From Eubacterium sp. CAG:786 (GTDB lineage: Bacteria > Bacillota > Clostridia > Oscillospirales > Ruminococcaceae), in contig HF989496.1 of assembly GCA_000432175.1 (NCBI GenBank), forward strand, positions 1-28,271: 28,271 nt of DNA, written 5' to 3'. Positions 1-8,155 of this stretch are shown one piece after another. Made by a program: the position numbers and the translations under genes. The notes below the pieces were generated by a model. It ran no database searches. It saw nothing but the letters and a program-made list of their open reading frames with translations, and was not told where the DNA came from. The first letter of the stretch is position 1, and every line of letters begins with the position of its first letter.

Positions 1-1
1 C

Positions 2-1561
2 GCTGTGGATATGGCGGCAGTCCTCAACACAAGCGCCGAGGAAACCGAGCGTCTGAAACAGGAAGCCGAGGACTACGGCATGGTTATGAGCAACGAAGCG
101 GTCGCGGCTTCTGCGGCGTTTGAGGACAGTCTGACACGGCTTTCACACACCGCAGGCGGTCTGAAGAATCGCATGGTAGGTGAACTCCTCCCAGGTATAA
201 CGCAAATCACAGACGGGCTTGCCGACTTGCTTGCCGGAAACGATAATGCCTCCGAAGAACTGAAGAACGGCGTAACATCGGTTATCGGCACTATCCGAAC
301 GCTGATTCCGCAGTTTGCAGAACTCATAACCTCGATTGCGGGAGCAGTCCTTGAAAGCGCTCCGGAAATCATCAAGGCGCTTGCTGATGGACTGCTGTCG
401 GCTATTTCTGAACTCACACCCACACTTGCGAAAATCGTGACGGAGATAATTTCGGCGCTTGTGGGGCTGTTGCCGCAAATCGTGTTGGCTGGAGCGGATA
501 TTCTGCTGTCGCTCGTCAAGGGCATTGCGGACACGATTCCGCAGCTTGTGCCGCAGATAGTCGCTGTTGTTGTGGAAATCGTAAAAACGCTCATTGATAA
601 CCTCCCGCTTATTCTTGACGCGGCTTTGCAGCTTGTGACGGGGCTTGCGCAGGGAATACTTGACGCTCTGCCTGTGCTGATTGAAGCGATGCCGCAAATC
701 ATCACGGGAATTGTGGAGTTCCTTATTGGTGCAATACCGCAGATAATTGAAGCGGGGATACAGCTGCTGACAGCGCTTGTAACGGCTCTGCCGGACATTA
801 TCGCCGCTATCGTGAAGGTAATTCCGCAGATAATTGACGGAATAATCGCGGCTGTGATTTCGGCAATTCCGCTTATCATTGAAGCAGGAATCAAGCTGCT
901 CGTTGCACTTGTGCAGAACCTGACGACGATAATCACGACCATTGTTGCGGCTATTCCAGAGATAATTTCAAACGTTATCGACGCTGTTATCGGAGCAATT
1001 CCGCAGCTTATTGCGGCGGGTGTTCAGCTGTTCATTGCGCTTATCGAAAACCTCCCGACAATCATCGTTGAGATAGTCAAGGCAATTCCGCAAATCATAA
1101 CCGGGATCGTGGACGCATTCGGAAGTTACTTTGGCAAGATGGCTGAGGTCGGCGGCAATCTGCTGAAAGGTCTGTGGCAGGGCATTTCTGACGCAGGCGC
1201 GTGGCTTTGGAATCAGATAAGCGGATTTTTCGGCGGCATTGTGGACGGAATAAAGGATTTCTTCGGAATTCACTCGCCGTCAAAGCTGTTCGCAAATCTC
1301 GGCGGCTTTATGGCAGAGGGACTTGGCGAGGGCTTCGGTGATGAGATGAAAGACGTTTCTAAGAGTATGCAGAACGCTATCCCGTCCGATTTCGACCTTG
1401 ATATGAACGGTACGGTTTCGGGGTTCAGCGGCATAGGTCAAGCGCAGGCTTTTGACATCACAATTCCGCTGAGTATTGACGGAGTTCCGCTGACAAAGGT
1501 CATTTCAAGAATTCAGTGGAATCAGAACAAGGTAACGGTAAGAAATGCGGGGGCGGTGTGA
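2..1561 (+). CDS. Phage tail tape measure protein, C-terminal part (5' end outside window)
   Basis: The frame is open from the first bases of the window, so the gene starts upstream and only about 519 C-terminal residues are seen. The tape measure protein sets tail length and is threaded through the tail tube. About residues 95-380 are a long run of hydrophobic, Ile/Leu/Ala-rich repeats with recurring Ile-Pro-Gln-Ile-Ile motifs, typical of the membrane-active middle of tape measure proteins. Near residue 420 the motif FFGIHSPSKLFA followed by a Gly-rich stretch (GEGFG) is the usual C-terminal signature of Firmicute prophage tape measure proteins. The stop codon overlaps the next ATG by one base, indicating translational coupling in the tail operon. 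I am confident of the family; the full length cannot be judged here. Confidence 0.88.
   Translation, partial: AVDMAAVLNTSAEETERLKQEAEDYGMVMSNEAVAASAAFEDSLTRLSHTAGGLKNRMVGELLPGITQITDGLADLLAGNDNASEELKNGVTSVIGTIRTLIPQFAELITSIAGAVLESAPEIIKALADGLLSAISELTPTLAKIVTEIISALVGLLPQIVLAGADILLSLVKGIADTIPQLVPQIVAVVVEIVKTLIDNLPLILDAALQLVTGLAQGILDALPVLIEAMPQIITGIVEFLIGAIPQIIEAGIQLLTALVTALPDIIAAIVKVIPQIIDGIIAAVISAIPLIIEAGIKLLVALVQNLTTIITTIVAAIPEIISNVIDAVIGAIPQLIAAGVQLFIALIENLPTIIVEIVKAIPQIITGIVDAFGSYFGKMAEVGGNLLKGLWQGISDAGAWLWNQISGFFGGIVDGIKDFFGIHSPSKLFANLGGFMAEGLGEGFGDEMKDVSKSMQNAIPSDFDLDMNGTVSGFSGIGQAQAFDITIPLSIDGVPLTKVISRIQWNQNKVTVRNAGAV
734..1120 (+). repeat. Imperfect tandem repeats of 132 bases (44 residues) in the tape measure gene
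   Basis: Three consecutive units start at 734, 866 and 998. Each encodes 44 residues beginning IPQII, IPLII or IPQLI, followed by (E/A)AG(I/V)(Q/K)L. Each unit has a second IP(Q/E)II about 29 residues in. The third unit is slightly shorter. Looser copies occur upstream. Such repeats suggest that tail length changed by duplication of a coding module. Confidence 0.7.
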
Positions 1562-3333
1562 TGGTACAGATAATCGTGACTGAAAACGGCAATGTCCGAG
1601 GTGTGTTTACACGGGTGATTTCTGCATCTCTCACCGACAGTTTGAACGGAGAATGCACCTTTCAGTTTTCCGTCATTTCATCGGCGGCAAAGGAGATTTT
1701 CACGGGGCTTGAGGTACAGCTGAAAAGCGACACGCTGAACTACCTTTTCAACGTTGTGAAAGTTTCAAAATCCCTGTCAAACGGCATTGCAATCTGCACG
1801 ATGGAGTGCGAACACAAATCATACGAACTGAACAATGATGAATACAAGCTGACTGAATTTGATTTCGAGGGCGCTCCCGGTGAGTGCCTTATTTCTTTGC
1901 TTCAAGGAACGTCTCTGACCGCAGGAATATGCGACCCGACCGTCCCGATAAAGCTGAAAATAAACCGTGAATGCACACGCAGAGCCGCTCTAATGCAGCT
2001 TATAGCGCTGTGCGGCGGCGAAATTGAGTACAATGGAACTGAAATAAATATTCGCAATCACAGAGGTTCGCAGGACTATATCGGCATTATGGACGGCCGC
2101 AACGTTTCGGATTTGACAATGGAAACCGACAGCCGTTCGGGGACTACAAATTACGGCCTTACGCTCTACAAGAACATCAACTTTTCCGTTGGCGACAACG
2201 TGCATATTGTGTTCCACCCGTTTGACCTCAACGTGAACACACGCATAATTGCCATGAGTTTCAACCCATTTAACCGCCGTGAAATTTCCATTGAGGTCGG
2301 AGATTACAGACCGAGCATTTCGGACAATCTCTACCAGATGGAGCAGAAAACGAACGAGATACGAAAGGACGTGGGCGACTCCACAGCGGAGCTGAAAACC
2401 GCCACAAACAGCGTGGATATTGCGATTACGGAAAAGTCACAGCGGCTGTTTCGCATTACCTACAACGCAATCCAAGCGACTTATGCGGCATTCTGTTCGA
2501 CCTTGAAATTTGTGATTTCAGCCGCAGGAACGCTTGCATTTGTTCTGAAAAAGAACGAAAATGAAGTTATGCGGTACGAAGAGTATTTTAGTGAGGGAGC
2601 GCACACTAAGACCTACACCTATCCGTTCACATCGGAAGTCGGCCAGAACACCATGTCGTTGAGCGTGATTTCGTCTGACGGCGCAGAGGGCAAATTCCCG
2701 AAAATGCAGACCTGGGGCTATGTGATGGGCGCTTACCTTGCCGGAGATACACCCTGGGACGGCTACATTGAAGCACGTGAGAATGAGGTTCATTTCACTA
2801 TGCGGAGAACAGCCAGAAAAGCGCTTGTTCGCACATCGGATACGCTCTTATTTGAAATACTTAAATCGCACAAATTCAAGTTCACCGAGCCTATGCCCGC
2901 TTTTGTTAAGAGCGAGAGGGAGAGGAAAATGCTTGAACCCACGTTCAGAGCGGTATTCCCTGACGCATGGAGTCCGAAGATAATTACACCGCCGCCAATT
3001 ACGGTGGTGAATGTGTCCAACAGAAAGCTATATCTTGAACTGCGTAATCCTGTCAAGGCTGATGAAATAGCGGTTTCTGCGTTCACCATGATAGTCACAA
3101 CCGAAAATGAAACTGTGCGCTTGCAGCCGATTTCTGCGGATTTTGGTGTCGGTAATTTCGGCAGCACGATTTGGCTTGCATTCGGAAGTTCTGTAATGAA
3201 AGACAGCGTGCAGAGTATAACGTTATTGTATGACGGCGAGGTCGGAAATCTAGTTGATGTGCTTAACAATGCGCCTTGCGGCAGTTTCCAGACTTCGTTT
3301 ATTTATTCACCATTTGAGGAGGAAGAAACATGA
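1561..3333 (+). CDS. Phage tail protein, Tal-like / prophage endopeptidase-tail family
   Basis: A 590-residue protein begins at the ATG that overlaps the tape measure stop (TGATG). An in-frame ATG at 1516 lies inside the upstream gene and is less likely. The first ~280 residues resemble the N-terminal region of Firmicute prophage minor structural proteins (the Tal/gp44-like baseplate hub): a beta-rich start, then LTMETDSRSGTTNYGLTLYK and a closing region with ISIEVGDYRPSISDNLYQ, which is the usual end of the hub domain. Residues ~275-300 look like a short helical linker, followed by ~290 residues I do not recognise that probably form host-specific beta domains. It overlaps the next gene by four bases (ATGA). 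The role in the tail tip or baseplate is inferred from family and position directly after the tape measure gene. Confidence 0.72.
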   Translation: MVQIIVTENGNVRGVFTRVISASLTDSLNGECTFQFSVISSAAKEIFTGLEVQLKSDTLNYLFNVVKVSKSLSNGIAICTMECEHKSYELNNDEYKLTEFDFEGAPGECLISLLQGTSLTAGICDPTVPIKLKINRECTRRAALMQLIALCGGEIEYNGTEINIRNHRGSQDYIGIMDGRNVSDLTMETDSRSGTTNYGLTLYKNINFSVGDNVHIVFHPFDLNVNTRIIAMSFNPFNRREISIEVGDYRPSISDNLYQMEQKTNEIRKDVGDSTAELKTATNSVDIAITEKSQRLFRITYNAIQATYAAFCSTLKFVISAAGTLAFVLKKNENEVMRYEEYFSEGAHTKTYTYPFTSEVGQNTMSLSVISSDGAEGKFPKMQTWGYVMGAYLAGDTPWDGYIEARENEVHFTMRRTARKALVRTSDTLLFEILKSHKFKFTEPMPAFVKSERERKMLEPTFRAVFPDAWSPKIITPPPITVVNVSNRKLYLELRNPVKADEIAVSAFTMIVTTENETVRLQPISADFGVGNFGSTIWLAFGSSVMKDSVQSITLLYDGEVGNLVDVLNNAPCGSFQTSFIYSPFEEEET

Positions 3334-5066
3334 TAAAAGGACGTGCGACAATTCAAATCATAGACGAAAAGTCCGGCAGAACGGTGTATGAAATCCATGA
3401 GGAAAACATGATAACCAATGCCGTTGACACGATTCTGAACCCACCCGATTACATTGAAATCGGCATGGATTCCGACAACGACCGCAGTTTTAATATGCTG
3501 CGTGATTTCGTGGGAAACATTGCCGATACTGCATTCCGTGGAGTTATCGTCTGCCGTGACAAAATCCCCGAGGACGGCAATAATATGATGCTCCCGTGGA
3601 CGAACGAGGAGATAGGTCATGCCGGAATTTCAAACACAAGCACGGATAAGTCGATAGGTACTTACAACGCAAACGAAAGCGGACGAATAGAGAATGGCAA
3701 GGGCTACCGTCATGTGTGGGACTTTGCTTCAGACCGTGCGAACGGCGAAATCGGTTGTATATGCCTAACCACCAAGGACGGCGGCACCTGCGGCTACCAC
3801 GACACTTACTGGAATCTGTCAACTGGAGGAACTGACCTCAACAGCAGTTCGATAGATTCTTTCAAACAGGCATATCACACGATTGTGGGACGGTACATTC
3901 CCGATTCGCAGTTTAACTGCGCTTTGTACAAATGGTTTTACATGAACAGAATGAACAACGGAAACGTGCGGTTTCTGGGCAAGCATATCCACAACGGCGG
4001 CATTTATGAGGTCATTATTTTCGACCCGATGTCGATAAGCGTCAGCGCGGAAAAGCCGTTCTGCGGCATTATCAGCGTGAAAAAGGTGATAGAGCTGTTC
4101 CCAGCTTCGGAGAGAATTCCCGGTTCTATGAACGATAATTCCTATCATCACGGAAGTTATTTCTACGACTGCAACATCACGAACAGCGACTATCTCCCCG
4201 ATGAAGAAAAGGAGAAGCTGCGGCAGAATTGGGAGGACGATCCGCAGTGGCTTGCGTACTTTCCGTATGTTGTCGGGGATAAAATACACATTGTTGCTAC
4301 GGCTCGGTATCACATTCATCATTATGTTTTTCGTCTTTCGGATTACTCGCAGGTTTCCAAAAAGGTAATTGAAACGGACGCAATTTTGCAAAACTACGGA
4401 GTGGGATTTCACTATGAGAGGATAAGCAACTCGCAGCCATATTATCGTTGGTTCTACGGTACCGGAGTGAACGGCGATTACTGCAATGCGCTGAGCGCAT
4501 TTGAGTGGGACGACAAGTATTTTGTGATAACGAAATATCCGCTTATTGACGGCAAGAAATCAACCTCTACCAACAATTACGGGCAAATGAGGGTATTCAC
4601 AAAGGACGGAAAATCCACCGGGAATATTATTCAGTATGTCGGGAACGGAACGCTGTCTAACATGAGCGCCGCCAGTTTCTGGGGCTTTTATGTCGATGAA
4701 AAAACCAACACACCGCTGCTCCTTTGCGACAGCTGCAATATTTCCTATGGGCTTATTGCGCTTGAGATAATCAAGCGTTCTGACGGCTACGGCTGGTACA
4801 GAATGAGAATGTCTGCGCCAACATACGGTGTGAGTTATCTCTATTCCTACTGCAATCTCATTAAGACAGAGGGACTGTCGCTGCCGCTGTATGTTCTGCC
4901 GTACTATCCGTATTCAAGCAGTAATCAGCACTTTTTCGGCTTTGCGCTTGGTATCTGCAAACTGTGCCTTACCACTATAAATAACCTGTCCGAACCTGTA
5001 CGCAAATTAGACGGGCAGGTCATGAAAATAACTTACGACATTGTTGACGAGGAGGGTTTATTATGA
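3330..5066 (+). CDS. Probable phage tail appendage / receptor-binding protein
   Basis: A 578-residue protein with a strong GGAGG ribosome binding site just before the ATG, which overlaps the previous stop. The first ~35 residues (TIQIIDEKSGRTVYEIHEEN, then MITNAVDTILNPP) resemble the N-terminal anchor of several Firmicute phage tail proteins. The rest is rich in Tyr, Trp, Asn and Gly, with repeated short beta-strand-like stretches such as DKIHIVATARY and DKYFVITKYP, consistent with a beta-propeller-like or other all-beta fold. No enzymatic motif is visible. Its place between the Tal-like gene and the holin is where receptor-binding or accessory tail proteins sit, and that is the main support. 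The function is inferred and the C-terminal part is not recognised. Confidence 0.6.
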   Translation: MIKGRATIQIIDEKSGRTVYEIHEENMITNAVDTILNPPDYIEIGMDSDNDRSFNMLRDFVGNIADTAFRGVIVCRDKIPEDGNNMMLPWTNEEIGHAGISNTSTDKSIGTYNANESGRIENGKGYRHVWDFASDRANGEIGCICLTTKDGGTCGYHDTYWNLSTGGTDLNSSSIDSFKQAYHTIVGRYIPDSQFNCALYKWFYMNRMNNGNVRFLGKHIHNGGIYEVIIFDPMSISVSAEKPFCGIISVKKVIELFPASERIPGSMNDNSYHHGSYFYDCNITNSDYLPDEEKEKLRQNWEDDPQWLAYFPYVVGDKIHIVATARYHIHHYVFRLSDYSQVSKKVIETDAILQNYGVGFHYERISNSQPYYRWFYGTGVNGDYCNALSAFEWDDKYFVITKYPLIDGKKSTSTNNYGQMRVFTKDGKSTGNIIQYVGNGTLSNMSAASFWGFYVDEKTNTPLLLCDSCNISYGLIALEIIKRSDGYGWYRMRMSAPTYGVSYLYSYCNLIKTEGLSLPLYVLPYYPYSSSNQHFFGFALGICKLCLTTINNLSEPVRKLDGQVMKITYDIVDEEGLL

Positions 5067-5488
5067 GAGAATTCTGGAACACAATTCAGCTTATTTTTAC
5101 GGCGGTCGGCGGGTGGCTCGGCTGGTTTCTCGGAGGGAGTGACGGGCTGCTCTATGCGCTTATTGCGTTTGTGGTTATCGACTACATAACCGGAGTGATG
5201 TGCGCTATCTCGGACAAGAAGCTGTCAAGCGCAGTTGGTTTCAAGGGAATATGCAGAAAGGTGCTTATCTTTGCTCTGGTCGGCGGCGGGCATATTCTTG
5301 ATACACGGGTTATTGGCGCAGGCTCTGTTCTGCGCACTGCGGTGATATTCTTCTATTTGTCGAATGAGGGCGTGTCCCTGTTGGAAAACGCCGCATACCT
5401 GGGACTGCCTATTCCGCAGAAGCTGAAATCCGTTCTGGAGCAGCTTCATGACCGCAGTGAAAAGGAGGACGATGATGAATCTGCATAA
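5063..5488 (+). CDS. Phage holin, phi-LC3/TcdE-like holin 4 family
   Basis: A 141-residue membrane protein with the typical layout of the Cph1/TcdE-like holin family. It has an N-terminal hydrophobic segment (~residues 8-24), a second with LIAFVVIDYITGVMCAI (~30-48), then SSAVGFKGICRKVLIFALVGG (the conserved Lys-Gly-X-X-Arg-Lys region), a further hydrophobic segment (~85-100) and the LSNEGVSLLENAA motif. The C-terminus is charged. It makes the membrane lesion that lets the endolysin reach the wall. GAGGAGGG precedes the ATG, which overlaps the previous stop by four bases. The gene's last 14 bases overlap the endolysin start, the usual holin-lysin cassette. Confidence 0.93.
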   Translation: MREFWNTIQLIFTAVGGWLGWFLGGSDGLLYALIAFVVIDYITGVMCAISDKKLSSAVGFKGICRKVLIFALVGGGHILDTRVIGAGSVLRTAVIFFYLSNEGVSLLENAAYLGLPIPQKLKSVLEQLHDRSEKEDDDESA

Positions 5489-5772
5489 TCTGTATCTTAC
5501 TGAGAATGCCTGCTACAAGGCAAACAGGAAAATGACCGTCAAGGGAATTATGGTTCACTCCACCGGAGCAAATAACCCTTGGTTGAAACGGTATATAGGT
5601 CCGGACGATGGACTGCTCGGTGTGAATAAGTACAATAACCATTGGAATACATATCACCCTGACGGCAGGGAGATATGCGCTCATGCGTTTATCGGTAAAC
5701 TGGCTGACGGTTCGATTGCGACATACCAGACGCTCCCGTGGGATATCTGCGGCTGGCACAGCCGTTCAGGGG

Positions 5773-5830
5773 AAAGCGGCAGCGCAACTTTTTTCCGCCG
5801 AAAAGCGGCAGCGCAAATTTTCTCGGCTAC
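5773..5830 (+). repeat. 29-base imperfect tandem duplication in the endolysin gene
   Basis: AAAGCGGCAGCGCAA occurs at 5773-5787 and again at 5802-5816, exactly 29 bases apart. The 14 bases after each copy are also similar (about 8 of 14 match: CTTTTTTCCGCCGA and ATTTTCTCGGCTAC). Because 29 is not a multiple of three, the duplication shifts the amidase frame. It looks like a slipped-strand duplication with later change, or a partly templated insertion. Confidence 0.85.
5789..5795 (+). promoter_or_regulatory. Candidate -1 ribosomal frameshift site T TTT TTC
   Basis: In the first amidase frame the codons read ACT TTT TTC, giving the heptamer T TTT TTC in X XXY YYZ register. A -1 slip here enters exactly the frame that encodes the second half of the amidase, reading Pro-Pro-Lys-Ser-Gly-Ser-Ala-Asn next. 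The six-T run could also slip during transcription. I see no clear Shine-Dalgarno-like stimulator or pseudoknot, so use of the site is unproven. Confidence 0.35.
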
Positions 5831-6200
5831 ATTGGCTTTGAAATATGCGAGGACGGGTTAACTGACAGCAGATATTTCAACAAAGTTTACACCGAAGCCG
5901 TAGATTTGTGCGTTTTCCTTTGTCAAAAGTTCGGACTCACTGAAAAGGATATCATCTGCCACAGCGAAGGTCATAATATGGGGATTGCGTCTGCTCATTC
6001 CGATGTTATGCACTGGTTTCCGAAGTTCGGCAAGGGTATGGATACATTCCGTTCTGACGTGAAGAAGCTTTTGGACAAGCCCCAAAAGCTGTACCGAGTG
6101 CAGGTCGGGGCATTTTCGGAGAAAGGCAACGCAGAAGCTTTTCTTGAAAAAGTCAAGGCAGCAGGGTTCGGAAATGCGTTTATTAAGTGTGAATAGGTGT

Positions 6201-6240
6201 TTACCCGCCGAGGATTTTTTCCTTGGCGGGTAATTTTTTT
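6201..6240 (+). terminator. Rho-independent terminator after the lysis genes
   Basis: TTACCCGCC pairs with GGCGGGTAA, with an inner GAGG/CCTT extension around a T-rich loop. The stem is followed by a run of about eight T. It closes the phage late operon four bases after the amidase stop. Confidence 0.9.
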
Positions 6241-6300
6241 TATTTTTGGTTCGGAAATCTTGAATAGCTGTCCTTTTATAGTTGAAAGCATATTTATGCG

Positions 6301-6345
6301 AACCACTTACGGTATTGCTGCCACTTGAACAGCAGCGTAGTGGTT
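6301..6345 (+). promoter_or_regulatory. Long imperfect hairpin in the xis leader
   Basis: AACCAC, TACG and GCTG on the 5' side pair with CAGC, CGTA and GTGGTT on the 3' side. This gives about 14 base pairs with a bulged T, one internal loop and a nine-base loop. It ends six bases before the xis ribosome binding site (GGAGG, 6352-6356). It could affect xis translation or bind a protein; no function is shown. Confidence 0.4.
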
Positions 6346-6363
6346 CAGAATGGAGGATTTACA

Positions 6364-6558
6364 ATGAAAGAAATGACAACCGGAGAAAAGTACCTGCTCA
6401 CGATAAAAGAAGCAGGAGAGTATTTTAACATCGGGGTAAAGAAAATGCGGCGACTGGCGGAGGAAAACCTCGGAGTGTTCTCGGTTTACAGCGGAAACAG
6501 ATACCTCATAAATCGCACAAAATTTGAGGAGTTTCTCTGCAATACTTCTACGATCTGA
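6364..6558 (+). CDS. xis: Tn916-type excisionase
   Basis: A 64-residue protein whose ATG lies seven bases after GGAGG; longer in-frame starts at 6325 have no such site. It reads YLLTIKEAGEYFNIGVKKMR, RLAEENLGVF and YSGNRYLINRTKFEEFL. This follows the Tn916 Xis pattern of LTIEEASKYF, KLRRLAEEN and a wing with NGNR followed by KxFE. It is a winged-helix DNA-bending protein that directs the integrase to excision. Another small DNA-binding gene and the integrase follow downstream. Its position between the lysis module and the integrase, all on one strand, resembles the right end of Tn916-like elements more than a classic prophage attachment end. Confidence in the family is high. Confidence 0.9.
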   Translation: MKEMTTGEKYLLTIKEAGEYFNIGVKKMRRLAEENLGVFSVYSGNRYLINRTKFEEFLCNTSTI

Positions 6559-6658
6559 TTTTATTTATTCTGCCGTTAGTAGTTGCTATTTTTACGATTA
6601 AGAGTAATATATAGTAATGACCGTTGAACGGAAAACGTCATGAAGGGAGTGAGATTTT

Positions 6659-6880
6659 ATGGCGAAAACCGAACTGGGCGAAAAAGACCTTCTTAACCCC
6701 AATGAAACCATTCTGCTTTTCGATTTGAGCAGCAGAAAGTTCCTTGCTCTTATCAGAAGCGGTACAAAACTTGATTTCATAGCGTTTTACGGCGGCCGCA
6801 GACTTATTATCCGCACGATTTTTGAAAAATACCTTGATGAACACGCAGAACTCAGGAGGAGGAAAACATGGCAACACTAA
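6659..6880 (+). CDS. Small helix-turn-helix / excisionase-like DNA-binding protein
   Basis: A 73-residue protein preceded by AAGGGAGTGAG. The core LNPNETILLFDLSSRKFLAL, IRSGTKLDFIAFYGGRRLII and RTIFEKYLDEH has the shape of an excisionase-like winged helix: helix, turn, recognition helix, then a two-strand wing ending in a Phe-Glu-Lys-Tyr-Leu helix. It ends with basic residues, and its last 13 bases overlap the integrase start, so the two are probably translationally coupled. It may be a second Xis-like factor or a regulator of int. I do not know its exact family; the assignment rests on fold-like pattern and position. Confidence 0.6.
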   Translation: MAKTELGEKDLLNPNETILLFDLSSRKFLALIRSGTKLDFIAFYGGRRLIIRTIFEKYLDEHAELRRRKTWQH

Positions 6881-8139
6881 GAAAAATAAGGCGCGACTCA
6901 AAGCACCGCCTGCTCCGTGCCGGCGAATCGATCCGCGCTGATGGGAAGTATCAATTCAAATACTATGTCGGCGACAAAGCAAAATTCGTTTACAGCTGGC
7001 GGCTTGAACCCACGGATAAACTTCCGGCAGGAAAGAAAGCTACGCCATCACTCCGCGAACTTGAAAAGCAGATAGGGCGCGATATTGAATCGCAGCTTGA
7101 CCCACAAAAACTTAATCTCACAGTCGTTGAGATAACCGAGCGTTATCTTTCCACAAAAACGGGTTCCAGACCCAGCACGGTGGCAAACTACAATTTCGTT
7201 ATGAATATTCTCAAAAACGAGGAATTCGGCGCAAAAAAGATTTCGCATATCAAAACCTCGGACGCTAAGCTGTTTCTGATAAAACTTCAGAAAGACGGCA
7301 GAGGGTACAGCACGGTAAAAACAGTCAGAGGAATTCTGCGACCTGCGTTCCAGATGGCGGTCGATGATGATATCCTGAACAAGAACCCGTTCGGATTTCA
7401 GCTTGCGGGTGTCGTGGTCAACGACAGCGTTACAAGAGAAGCCATCAGCCGCGAGGATATGCGGCGGTTTCTTAAATTTGTGCACGATGACAATTGCTAC
7501 TGCAAATATTATGAAGCAATATACATACTGTTTCACACCGGACTGCGAATTTCAGAATTTTGCGGGCTTACACTTAAAGATATAGATTTACAGAAAAAAG
7601 TGCTGAATATCGACCATCAATTGCAGCGGACTTCGGACAGCACTTACCATATTGAGCCTACCAAGACCAAAGCTGGTACAAGAAAGCTGCCGCTCACCGA
7701 TGATGTTGTCGGGTGCTTCCGTGCCATAATTGAGGACAGAGAACCACCAAAACGCGAACGAATAATAGATGGGTACGCGGGATTTCTGTACTACGATAAA
7801 AATGGAATGCCGCTGGTCGCAATGCACTGGGAACACCGATTAAAGCATATGGTGAATCGGTACAACGAGATTTACCGCCTGCAAATGCCGAGTATCACTC
7901 CGCACGTCTGCCGCCACACCTATTGCAGCAATATGGCGAAGTCCGGCATGAACCCGAAAACGCTGCAATACCTTATGGGACACAGCGACATCGGTGTTAC
8001 TCTGAATACTTACACACATCTCGGACTTGAGGACGCTCAGGACGAACTCGGTCGGATAGCCGAGATTGAAAATGCCCGCAGGGAGATGGATAAGCTTGGC
8101 GGGGAGAAAACACAGGAAATGTTCAGAGTGATGGGATAA
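6868..8139 (+). CDS. int: Tyrosine recombinase, Tn916 Int-type integrase
   Basis: A 423-residue integrase with AGGAGG just before the ATG. Residues 1-75 are an arm-type DNA-binding domain like that of Tn916 Int (RAGESIRADGKYQFKYY, then FVYSWRLEPTDKLPAGKK). Residues ~90-190 are the core-binding SAM-like domain. The catalytic domain shows Arg227 (HTGLRISEFCGLTL), His346 and Arg349 (ITPHVCRHTYCSNMA), His372 (LMGHSDIGVTL) and the nucleophile Tyr382 (NTYTHL). All expected catalytic positions are present, so it should be active. It integrates and, with Xis, excises the element. The element end should lie shortly downstream by analogy with Tn916, and a terminator follows within 50 bases. Family membership is very secure. 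Confidence 0.96.
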   Translation: MATLRKIRRDSKHRLLRAGESIRADGKYQFKYYVGDKAKFVYSWRLEPTDKLPAGKKATPSLRELEKQIGRDIESQLDPQKLNLTVVEITERYLSTKTGSRPSTVANYNFVMNILKNEEFGAKKISHIKTSDAKLFLIKLQKDGRGYSTVKTVRGILRPAFQMAVDDDILNKNPFGFQLAGVVVNDSVTREAISREDMRRFLKFVHDDNCYCKYYEAIYILFHTGLRISEFCGLTLKDIDLQKKVLNIDHQLQRTSDSTYHIEPTKTKAGTRKLPLTDDVVGCFRAIIEDREPPKRERIIDGYAGFLYYDKNGMPLVAMHWEHRLKHMVNRYNEIYRLQMPSITPHVCRHTYCSNMAKSGMNPKTLQYLMGHSDIGVTLNTYTHLGLEDAQDELGRIAEIENARREMDKLGGEKTQEMFRVMG

Positions 8140-8155
8140 TACGCTATAAGATTCT

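Larger units (their letters stand above)
5475..6196 (+). pseudogene. N-acetylmuramoyl-L-alanine amidase (endolysin) with SPOR-like end, reading frame broken at about 5790
   Basis: AAGGAGG at 5462-5468 points to the ATG at 5475 (5472 is an alternative). The first frame, to the stop at 5859-5861, carries the amidase_2 start: VKGIMVHSTGA with His28 as likely zinc ligand, then NNHWNTYHPDG, AHAFIG and TLPWDICGWHS. The rest of the amidase (GYIGFEICED, IICHSEGHNMG, SDVMHWF with the other zinc His residues) and a C-terminal SPOR-like repeat (YRVQVGAFSEKGNAEAFL) lie in another frame ending at 6196. A 29-base insertion made by near-duplication (5773-5801) causes the shift. Removing it restores GESGSANFLGYIGFE and a 230-residue enzyme. 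A T TTT TTC heptamer inside the insert could also give a 240-residue product by -1 frameshifting. Either this is a damaged endolysin or one rescued by slippage; a sequencing error is unlikely to add 29 bases. Confidence 0.85.

Noticed and set aside
73..1295. Long open frames on the - strand under the tape measure gene
   Set aside because: They mirror the repetitive, biased codons of the + strand gene, lack ribosome binding sites and encode Ser/Ile- or Arg-rich proteins without motifs.
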